The notes below the pieces were generated by a model, which did not search any database, was not told the DNA's origin, and saw only the letters and a program-made list of their open reading frames with translations. The position numbers were made by a program, and so were the translations under genes. Positions 1 through 5,677 of a DNA stretch of 5,677 nt are shown piece by piece (the first letter of the stretch is position 1; every line of letters begins with the position of its first letter). Source of the stretch: Alcanivoracaceae bacterium (lineage in GTDB: Bacteria > Pseudomonadota > Gammaproteobacteria > Pseudomonadales > Alcanivoracaceae); contig JAGLCJ010000017.1 in the NCBI GenBank assembly GCA_023146255.1, positions 1 to 5,677 on the forward strand. The letters run 5' to 3'.

Positions 1-3000
1 CCACCGAACCAATCGTCAGGTTGTCAGTTTCACTCAGGTAAATGTTGCCAGTGCCTGCAGAGGCGGCCAGCGTCGCTACCGTCGTTTCGATCGGACCATT
101 GTTGCTGCCATCTGCCTCACCAATGCTGGTGCCGGCAATCAGCTGCGCGTTGGTCGCAATCACATCCACATCGGTCTCGCCGTTGTCGATGATGCTGCCG
201 CCAGCGTTCACCAGCACGTTGGCACCGTTCAGGCTCGCCAGACGAATGTCACCGGTCGCCAGATAACGCAGGTTGCCAGTGGCCGCACTGATCGCGCCGT
301 CAGTCATGGTGATGTCACCACCCTGAGCGTTCACATCCAGCGTGCCGCCAACCGTTACATCACCAGTCGCAGACTGGGTCACATTGGCGCTGGCCAGCAG
401 GCTGGCGTTGCCGCCCGCATCCACCGTGGCATTGATCGCCAGATCACCGCCCTGTGCATCCAGCAGCAGATCCGCAGCGGTTGCTTCCACCGCGCTGTCT
501 ACCGTGATACCGCCGGCCACTGCCTCGATCTTCAGATTCTGCGCTGCCACTGCGCCAGCCAATGCGCTGCCAGCATTAACACTGGAAGTCGCATTCAGGC
601 CGACACTGTCGACATCAATCGCCGCCACCGGTCCAATCACCAGTGCGTCGGTTTCGGTCAGGTAGATATTGCCGGTGCCTGCAGAAGCCGCCAGCGTGGT
701 CACCGTGGTTTCCAGCGGACCATTGTTGGTGCCGTCTGCCTCACCAATGCTGGTGCCGGCGCGCAGTTGTGCGTTGGTCGCAACCACATCCACATGCGCA
801 TCGCCGTTGTCGATAATGCTGCCACCGACATCAATCAACACGTCTGCGCCAGTCAGGCTGCCAATACGAAGATCGGCCGCCGAACCGTAGAACACATTAT
901 TGGTGGCTTGACTAACCGCACCATCCGCCATGGTGATCGTGCCGTTGGCTTGAGCGAACACATCTCCGCCAGCGGTGACATCACCTTCAACGCCCTGACC
1001 GATGGTGCCGGCAGGCGCCTGCAGGGTGACGTCACCCGCGCTGGCGCGGACGGCGTCGTTGATTTGCAGGTTGCCAGTCTCGGCACGCAGCAGCACGTTG
1101 CCAGCCGATGCAAACACCCCGGCGACAGGAGCGCCGTTGTTGGCGACGGTCAGATCCGTGTCGGCACGCACGATCACATCCGTGCCGGCAAAGGCGCCGA
1201 ACAACACCGAAGTACCAGCCTGATTGCTGGTGGTGCTATCGATGTTGACTCGCAGCACATCGATAACCGCTACGGTTTCATCAATCACCAGAGCATCGGT
1301 TTCATCGATATAGATGCCACCATTGCTGGCCAGTGCATTGAAGGTGCCGGCAGTGGTTTCCAGCAAGCCGTTATTGGTGCCGTCGGGCTCACCAATGCTA
1401 TTGAGTGCACGCAACTGAACGCTGGCACCAATCAGATCCACATCGGTCTCGCCGTTGTCGATGATGCTGCCGCCGGTGGTCTGAACCAGCACGTTGGCAC
1501 CGTTCAGGCTCGCCAGACGGATGTCGCCGGTGGCCAGGTAACGGATGTTGCCGCCGGCAGTGCTCACCGCACCGTCCGCACCATCGTCCACCATAGTGAT
1601 GGTGGTGCCCGCTTCCACATCCAGGCTGCCGTCGACGTTCACATCACCGGTCTCGGACTGGGTGATCGAACCGCCGGCCAGCAGGCTGGCGTTGCCAGTG
1701 GTGGTGGTCGTCGTCGCCGTGACAACATTGTCGATCTGCAGGTTGCCAGCTACGTCCAGCAGCAGGTCGCCGTCCGTCGCCGTGACCGTATCGGTTACCG
1801 TCAGGTCACCCAGCAGCGCCTCGATCTTCAGGTTGTTCGCCGCCAGGACATTCGACAGTGCACCTACCGCCGTCGGCGTTGCGCTGCTGTCCAGACCAAT
1901 GCGGGTCACGTTGAAGTCCGCCACCGTGGTCAGGTTCAGGCCATCCGCTTCGCTGATATAGATGTTGCCGTTGGCAGCGCTCGCCGCCAGCGTGTCCACA
2001 TCCACATCCAGTGCACCGGCACCGGCCGCGCCGACGTTCTGGTTCGCTACCAGTTGCAGGTTGGTCGCGGTCACATCCGCTGCGCTATCACCGTTGTCGA
2101 TGATGCTGCCGCCAGTGCTTTCCACGCGTACGTTCACGCCACTCAGGCCGCCAAGGCTGATGTCGCCCGCTGCCAGGTAACGGATATTGCCACCGGCAGT
2201 GCTTACCGCACTGTCAGCACCGTCGTCCGCCATGGTGATGGTGGTACCCGCTTCCACATCCAAATTGCCGTCGACGTTCACATCACCAGTCTCGGACTGG
2301 GTGATCGAACCGCCGGCCAGCAGGCTGGCGTTGCCAGTCGCACCGGTGGTGGTCGCCGTGACAACATTGTCGATCTGCAGATTGCCAGCCGCATCCAGCA
2401 GCAGATTGCCATCCGTCGCGGTAGCGGCATTGGTCACCGTCAGGTCACCGATTTCCGTGAGTACCAGCAGCGTCTCCGCGGTCAGGCCGTCGGTGGTATT
2501 GGCGAGCAGATCGGTCACCGAACCAATGATAAGAGCCTGGCTGTTAGTAAAGGCCACCGTCCCGTTCACATTGCCGGCCACTGTGCCGACCTGATTGACC
2601 CCAGTGGTAAGCAGATTGAAATCACCGGTACCTTCGAGTAACAGCTCACTGGCAACCAGACCACCATGGGTCGGCAGGGTGTCAAAGTTCTGCTGTACAC
2701 CGGCGCCAGCGATCAGATGGATCAGACGATCGTTGGCAGTCAGCACGCCTTCGTTCAGTTCGATATCGGCCGCCGCATTCAGCAGGACATTACCGGTTGC
2801 GGTCATATCCGCGTCCTGAACGATGCGATCCGTGGTGATGCTGATGTCGCCAGTATTGGCGTTCATTGCACCGGCCACGGTAGTGGTGCCGGTACCGGCC
2901 AGCTGGGTAACACTGCCGGCGGTGACAGCGACCAGATCTACGTTGGTGGCGCTGTTAATGGTCAGGCTCGCCAGTGCATCGGTCGCACCCACGTCAGACT

Positions 3001-5677
3001 GCAGATCAATGCTGCCGGTGTCGGCAGTCAGATCCAGTGCCCAGGTATTGCCCGCGTCACTGTCGATGGTGCCGGTGACCGTGATGTTGCCAGCGCCCGC
3101 GCCGGTGGTCAGCGCCGTGGCCGCTTCCAGAATCACATTACCGGTCAGCAGAATATCGCTGGCGGTAGTGGTATGGGTGCCGTTGGTGTTGATGGTGGTG
3201 GCCGTCACGTCCTGCACGCCGGTGGTGGTCACATTGCCGCCAAAGGTCGCCGCAGTGGCACTGTTCACCGTCAGGCTCGCCAGCGCATCGGTCGCACCCA
3301 CGTCAGACTGCAGGTCGATGTTGCCGGTGCCCGCGGTCAGATCCAGTGCCCAGGTGTTGCCCGCGTCACTGTCGATGGTACCGGCTACCAGAATATCAAT
3401 ACCCGGCGAGATGGTGGTGAAGTCGGTGTCGGCCTGAAGCTCCAGATCTCCAAAGATACGGATATGGTTGAAACCGGCACTCAAAGTGCCATTGGTCTGC
3501 AGAGTACCAGGGTTGTAGACCTGGAAATCGGTGGTGGTGACATCGCCACCGAGTCTGGCGGTGGTGGCACTGATGATTTCCAGAGATGCCAGTGGCGTGG
3601 TGCCGATATCGCCCTGCAGATCGATATTACCCGTACCGGCGAGAACCGTTAGCGTATGCGGATTATCAATGGTGCCGGTGACAATCACGTCGCCATCGCC
3701 CGCGCCGCTGGACAACGACACGCCGCCCTGCAGAAGAACGTCACCAGTCAACAGAATATCGCTGTTGGTGGTGCTATGGCTGCCAGTGAGCTCAATGGTA
3801 TCTGCCGTGACATCCTGCACGCCGGTGGTGGTGACATTACCAGCAAAGGTTGCCACGGTTGCACTGTTCACCGTCAGACTCGCCAGCGCATCGGTTGCGC
3901 CCACGTCAGACTGCAGATCAATGCTGCCGGTGTCGGCAGTCAGATCCAGCGCCCAGGTGTTGCCCGCGTCACTGTCGATGGTGCCGACGACGGTAATGTC
4001 GCCAATGCCCGCGCCAGTATTGATTGCTGCATCAGCAGTCAGAATAACCGCGCTATTGAGGTTGACGTTATCTGCCGTAGTGGTGACATCCGCACCCAGG
4101 TCAATGCCTGCAGAACCGGTCATCGCAACAACACCGCCAGAGGTTACCGCTCCGTCGATATCCACCTTGCCAGCGCTGGCAACCAGCGTGGTGGTGCCAG
4201 TGGTATCGCTGCCGGCAATAATCAGATCACCGGTGGTTTCAGTAATGGACAGATTGCTGACCGTACCGGCACTGGCAATCGTATACGTGGTGTTGCCGGC
4301 ACTGTCACCAACCAGATTGACGATACTGCTGTTGCTGCTGGTGACATCCACAGAGGTGGCATCGATATTCAGGCCGCCGTTGAGATTACCGATGGCGTTG
4401 GTCGTGGTCAGCGTCAGCGCGCCGATGTTGTCCAGGCCGGTACCGGCATTCTCGTCATTAATCGTGAAGCCAAGCAGTACCAGGTCGGTGCCGCCAAAAT
4501 CGGCGGCCTCAGCACGAATAGCGCTGCCACTGTTATCCAGTTCGAGCTCTGCGCCGACAGCTGTCAGCACGCTGATATCCGTGTTGTCGAGGTTGATCTG
4601 ACAGCCAACGCCACCAGACGACAGACCAAGACACAGATCGCCGGCCTGGGTAAACACCAGATCAAAGGTGCCAACGGCCGACAAATCACCTGCCGGCATA
4701 TCAAACTCGAAATCCGCTGCAGTCAGTGTCAGGTTGCCTGCACTGCTGACGGAGGAAGCAGCGGCCAGAGTCAGCAAACCGGCGCCCGCAGCATCTGCGT
4801 CAGCGTTCAGATTAATGTCGCCGGTATTGGTGGACATGGTGCCGGTGACTGTGAGGCCATCATCAGCCGAAACATCGATGTCTCCCGGGCCGCCGACAAC
4901 CAGATTGCCGACGCTGAGAGCTGTGGTGTCGACGATAACAACGTCGTTGAAGGTGGCGCCCGTCAAGCCGGTGAAATTGATGGTATTAAAATCATTACCG
5001 GCATCGGACAGGTCGACGGTGATGGAATTCACATTGGCAACGATGCTGGTTGCACCGGTCACGATCACCGAACCAGTCTGATTCAGCGAGCTGCCACTCA
5101 GGATTTCGGCATTCAGCGCACCATAGGTGCCGCCACCGAGCGTCAGGGTCGTGCCTACGATTGCATTCAATACATCGGCATCACCGGAGATGGTGATCAG
5201 GTTAGGGTCAAATACGGTGGCGGAGGAGAAGCTGCCGCCGTTAACACTGGCAAGATCCAGAATCGCAAACTCGCTGCCAACCCCACCGAAGCCCAGGGTA
5301 ATAGCATTGGTGTCTGCAGTCATCGTGGCGGTGCCAGTGACAGCCAGATTGCCGGAACGAGAGATATTGCCGGTAGCCGTACCGTTCAGCGTGGTGTAAC
5401 CACCACCAGAGAAGATCAGGGCGCCGCCCGCCGTTGCGCTCAAGGTATCAGCGCTGCCACCAATAGTCAGGGCTGACGCATCCACTACATCTGCATTGCT
5501 AAAGCTGCCGCCATTGATGGTTGCCAGTACCACGCTGGCAAAATCGTTGGTCGCGTCCGTCAGGGTCGCGGTGATCGCGTTGGTGTCAGCGGTCAGCGTG
5601 GTCACGCCCGATACCGTCAGCGCGCCGCTCTGGCTGATGTTGCCATCAGCGGTGCCGTTCAAAGTGGTGTAGCTGCC
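1..5677 (-). CDS. Giant repetitive beta-helix-type surface or secreted protein (FHA/large-exoprotein-like adhesin), internal fragment
   Basis: The reverse complement read from base 5677 gives 1892 codons without a stop; both ends are missing, so the full protein is longer than 1892 residues. The chain consists of beta-strand-like segments separated by Gly-Asp/Asn turns, with three repeat classes in order: about 91-aa units (residues 1-263), about 103-aa units (565-911) and about 214-aa modules (1069-1892). I see only two Cys (349, 359), three Trp (575, 776, 879) and three Lys (504, 1284, 1716), against a great many Asp. This low-Cys, acidic, Gly/Thr/Ala/Asp-rich ladder is what parallel beta-helix shafts of filamentous-haemagglutinin-like exoproteins and giant adhesins look like; such proteins act outside the cell in attachment or biofilm. 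Function is inferred from architecture, not from a diagnostic domain. No TPS secretion domain, RTX nonapeptides, Ig-like units, autotransporter barrel or anchor is visible, so the secretion system is undecided. The coding frame is certain; the adhesin role is likely. Confidence 0.9.
2..538 (-). repeat. M module 4, cut by the window end (179 aa visible)
   Basis: Residues 1714-1892. It begins NLKIEAVAGGITVDSAVEA, then ADLLLDAQGGDLAINA, GGNASLLASANVTQSATGDV, GGTLDVNAQGGDITMTDGA, GNLRYLATGDIRLASLNGA, the core AGGSIIDNGETDVDV (179-202), SIGEADGSNNGPIETT, and SAGTGNIYLSETDNLTIGSV at the edge. The distance from module start to core is 8 codons shorter than in modules 1 and 2, because the DDGAD-type insertion before the RYLA strand is missing. 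The closing linker lies beyond base 1. Confidence 0.85.
539..1180 (-). repeat. M module 3 (214 aa)
   Basis: Residues 1500-1713. The first half is diverged: DVIVRADTDLTVANNG replaces the NLKIEA opening, followed by AGNVLLRAETGNLQIND, GDVTLQAPAGTIGQGVEGDV, GTITMADGAVSQATNNVFYG and LRIGSLTGADVLI. The core VGGSIIDNGDAHVDV (803-826) and all that follows, ATNAQLRAGTSIGEADG, TNNGPLETTVTTLAASAGTG and NIYLTETDALVIGPV, match module 4 closely. The closing linker is DSVGLNATSSVNAGSALAG. Confidence 0.85.
1181..1834 (-). repeat. M module 2 (218 aa)
   Basis: Residues 1282-1499. It begins NLKIEALLGDLTVTDTVTA and follows the module 1 order up to GSLDVEAGTTITMVDDGAD. It then carries RYLATGDIRLASLNGANVLV and the core TGGSIIDNGETDVDL (core DNA 1451-1474), SIGEPDGTNNGLLETT, NGGIYIDETDALVI and a unique linker with DVLRVNIDSTTSNQAG. 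The first half matches module 1 and the middle matches module 4 almost base for base. It contains a run of six Thr at 1697-1714. Confidence 0.88.
1697..1714 (-). repeat. Six-threonine triplet tract in M module 2
   Basis: Six consecutive Thr codons (ACG ACG ACC ACC ACC ACT) occupy the place where module 1 has T-T-T-G-A-T. On the plus strand it is a short imperfect GGT/CGT triplet run. Change by replication slippage would add or remove Thr without breaking the frame. Confidence 0.7.
1835..2473 (-). repeat. M module 1 (213 aa)
   Basis: Residues 1069-1281. Segments in order: IGDLTVTNAATATDGNLLLD, AAGNLQIDNVVTATTTG, GNASLLAGGSITQSETGDVN, VDGNLDVEAGTTITM, STAGGNIRYLAAGDISLGG, the core TGGSIIDNGDSAADV (core DNA 2090-2113), then ATNLQLVANQNVG, DTLAASAANGNIYISEADGL and a closing linker. 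The N-terminal half is near-identical to module 2. The SIGEADGTNNGPLETT segment of the other modules is replaced by NVGAAGAGALDVDV, so this is the most divergent module in that part. Confidence 0.85.
2474..2944 (-). other. Spacer between B repeats and M modules, ending in a partial M-like segment (157 aa)
   Basis: Residues 912-1068. The first part (VTQLAGTGTTTVAG, NANTGDISITTDRIVQ, TATGNVLLNAAADIELN, DRLIHLIAGAGVQQNF) has the same strand-turn texture but no repeat partner in view. The last part (LLLEGTGDFNLLTTG, VNQVGTVAGNVNGTVAF, NSQALIIGSV, then TDLLANTTDG) resembles how M modules end (GNIYL-ETDAL-IGSV, then a variable linker). It may be the remnant C-terminal part of an earlier M-type module. 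Confidence 0.6.
2945..3073 (-). repeat. B repeat unit 4, truncated (43 aa)
   Basis: Residues 869-911. It keeps GTIDSDAGNTWALDLTADTG, SIDLQSDVGATDALASLTI and NSAT, then similarity stops at NVDLVAV, where the spacer begins. It is nearly identical in protein sequence to the first 43 residues of unit 1, with 50 consecutive identical bases (2988-3037 versus 3900-3949). Confidence 0.85.
3074..3382 (-). repeat. B repeat unit 3 (103 aa)
   Basis: Residues 766-868. It opens GTIDSDAGNTWALDLTAGTG, then NIDLQSDVGATDALASLTV, NSATAATFGGNVTTTGVQDV, THTTTASDILLTGNVILEAA and TTGAGAGNITVT. The length equals unit 1 exactly (309 bp). The AGTGNIDLQ segment resembles unit 2 (AGTGNIDLQ), while the TTGVQDV segment resembles unit 1, so the unit is mosaic. 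Confidence 0.88.
3383..3676 (-). repeat. B repeat unit 2, strongly diverged (98 aa)
   Basis: Residues 668-765. Landmarks remain in order: GTIDNPHTLTVLAGTG, NIDLQGDIGTTPLASLEI, ISATTARLGGDVTTT, and a closing GIDILVA before the next GTIDSDAG. It lacks the DSDAGNTW motif and its Trp, and replaces the GVQDV and SDILLTG segments with FQVYNPGTLQTNGTLSAG and FNHIRIFGDLELQ. It is five codons shorter than units 1 and 3. It is either an older unit that escaped homogenisation or one under different selection. Confidence 0.78.
3677..3985 (-). repeat. B repeat unit 1 (103 aa)
   Basis: Residues 565-667. It opens GTIDSDAGNTWALDLTADTG, continues SIDLQSDVGATDALASLTV, then NSATVATFAGNVTTTGVQDV, then HSTTNSDILLTGDVLLQGG and SSGAGDGDVIVT. 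It carries one of the three Trp codons (residue 575). Bases 3900-3949 are identical to 2988-3037 in unit 4, 912 bp away. Confidence 0.88.
3986..4888 (-). other. Non-tandem beta-rich segment between C and B repeats (301 aa)
   Basis: Residues 264-564. It still reads as short strands and turns (TGDINLNADADAAGAG, SSAGNLTLTAADFEF, GALTLTTTNAIGNLNG, TTGDLIIAGSDTTG, AGKVDIDGAVTSGG), so the beta-helix probably continues, but I find no clear tandem unit. It holds the only Cys pair in the window, one of the three Lys, and a hydrophobic patch FDLVFTQAGDLCLGLSSG. The end, TGAGIGDITVVGTIDSD, already resembles the joins between B units. It may be a specialised or capping section; this is inference. Confidence 0.6.
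4601..4633 (-). other. Sole cysteine pair, CX9C loop
   Basis: Residues 349-359 read CLGLSSGGVGC. These are the only two Cys codons I found among 1892. The nine-residue Gly/Ser-rich spacer would permit a short disulfide-closed loop once the protein is outside the cytoplasm. The Cys codons are direct observation; disulfide formation is inferred. Confidence 0.7.
4889..5131 (-). repeat. C repeat unit 3, diverged and shorter (81 aa)
   Basis: Residues 183-263. The opening GTYGALNAEILSGSSLNQTG aligns with the GGYTTLNG start of unit 2, exactly 273 bp away. VNSITVDLSDAGNDF aligns with TNAITATLTDATNDF of unit 1, and TGATFNDVVIVDTTAL with NGGSFSNADVVDASAL. After SVGNLVVGG the similarity ends and the chain passes into non-tandem sequence at PGDIDVSADDG. 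The end point is approximate. Confidence 0.7.
5132..5404 (-). repeat. C repeat unit 2 (91 aa)
   Basis: Residues 92-182, again exactly 273 bp. It starts with GGYTTLNGTATGNISRSG, followed by MTADTNAIT, EFAILDLASVNGGSFSSATV and SGDADVLNAIVGTTLTLGG. It is clearly homologous to unit 1 at protein level. The strand phase is preserved with no net indel between the two, as expected if each unit contributes a fixed number of beta-helix turns. Confidence 0.85.
5405..5677 (-). repeat. C repeat unit 1 (91 aa)
   Basis: Residues 1-91. It opens with GSYTTLNGTADGNISQSG, then a LTADTNAIT strand, a DATNDF segment, NGGSFSNADV and a closing hydrophobic stretch before the next GGYTTLNG. It begins exactly at the window edge, so more units may lie upstream. 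Compared with unit 2 it keeps TTLNGTA-GNIS-SG, TADTNAIT, the NGGSFS motif and SGDAD/GGSAD-type turns. Confidence 0.85.

Noticed and set aside
853..1113. Minus-strand open frame of 86 codons in a second frame
   Set aside because: Overlaps M module 3 entirely, has Cys- and Arg-rich composition unlike a real neighbour, and lies inside the continuous coding frame.
164..2113. Regularly spaced direct repeats as a CRISPR-like array
   Set aside because: Spacing is over 600 bp, the repeats are parts of coding modules, and the intervening sequence is itself repeated and in frame.
767..2641. Plus-strand open frame of 624 codons
   Set aside because: It pairs codon-for-codon with the minus-strand gene and stays open only because TTA, CTA and TCA are avoided there. 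Its product is rich in Arg, His, Gln and Ile with no recognisable domain, and it crosses the repeat modules.
2666..3652. Plus-strand open frame of 328 codons
   Set aside because: Same codon-aligned antisense frame, bounded by complements of one TTA and one CTA codon; it simply mirrors the B repeats.
2945..3985. DSDAGN turns as true calcium-binding EF-hand, dockerin or RTX motifs
   Set aside because: Only a partial resemblance to an acidic loop; there is no full loop pattern, no flanking helices and no GGxGxDxxx nonapeptide series.
3531..4601. Plus-strand open frame of 356 codons rich in Ser, Val, Pro and Ala
   Set aside because: Low-complexity shadow of the minus-strand gene in another frame; its apparent hydrophobic stretches come from the complement of Gly/Asp/Thr codons and repeat wherever B units repeat.
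3656..5476. Plus-strand open frame of 606 codons
   Set aside because: Same antisense frame as the 767-2641 frame; it ends at the complement of a single TCA serine codon. Composition and repeats are explained by the minus-strand gene.
1..5677. Promoters, terminators, RNA genes, insertion sequences or attachment sites
   Set aside because: The entire window is coding on the minus strand with no intergenic space; I saw no tRNA-like or inverted terminal structures that would stand apart from coding repeats.

Overview
The whole window lies inside one very large protein-coding gene on the minus strand. Reading the reverse complement from base 5677, the frame stays open for all 1892 complete codons with no stop. 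It enters and leaves the window mid-gene, so start codon, signal peptide, C-terminus, promoter and terminator are all outside. The protein is repetitive and rich in Gly, Ala, Thr, Val, Asp, Asn, Ser and Leu. Short beta-strand-like segments alternate with G-D/N turns (GNI, GDL, GDI, GGSI). This composition is typical of parallel beta-helix shafts of giant secreted or surface proteins such as filamentous-haemagglutinin-like large exoproteins and adhesins. No family-defining end domain is in view, so the secretion route stays open.

From the N-terminal side (high coordinates) to the C-terminal side (low coordinates) the layout is as follows. (1) C repeats, 4889-5677: three units, the first two exactly 273 bp (91 aa) each. 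(2) A non-tandem beta-rich stretch, 3986-4888, with the only two cysteines I see (CX9C). (3) B repeats, 2945-3985: four units of about 103 aa, the last cut to 43 aa and the second strongly diverged; these hold the only tryptophans I see. (4) A spacer, 2474-2944, whose last part resembles the end of the next repeat class. (5) M modules, 2-2473: four units of about 213-218 aa centred on a GGSIIDNG core, the fourth running off the window. Some units are near-identical over tens of bases and others are diverged, and the resemblances form a mosaic, which suggests repeated internal duplication and gene conversion.

The base composition looks moderately GC-rich. CTG, GGC, ACC, GCG and GTG are favoured and TTA, CTA and TCA almost absent. 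This suits a proteobacterium, perhaps a gammaproteobacterium of marine or similar habitat, but nothing here fixes the taxon. The chain is extremely acidic, with very few Lys and modest Arg, as expected of an extracellular protein. Long open frames on the plus strand are antisense shadows caused by this codon use. I see no RNA genes, mobile elements, CRISPR arrays or regulatory sites. Counts and translation were made by eye.
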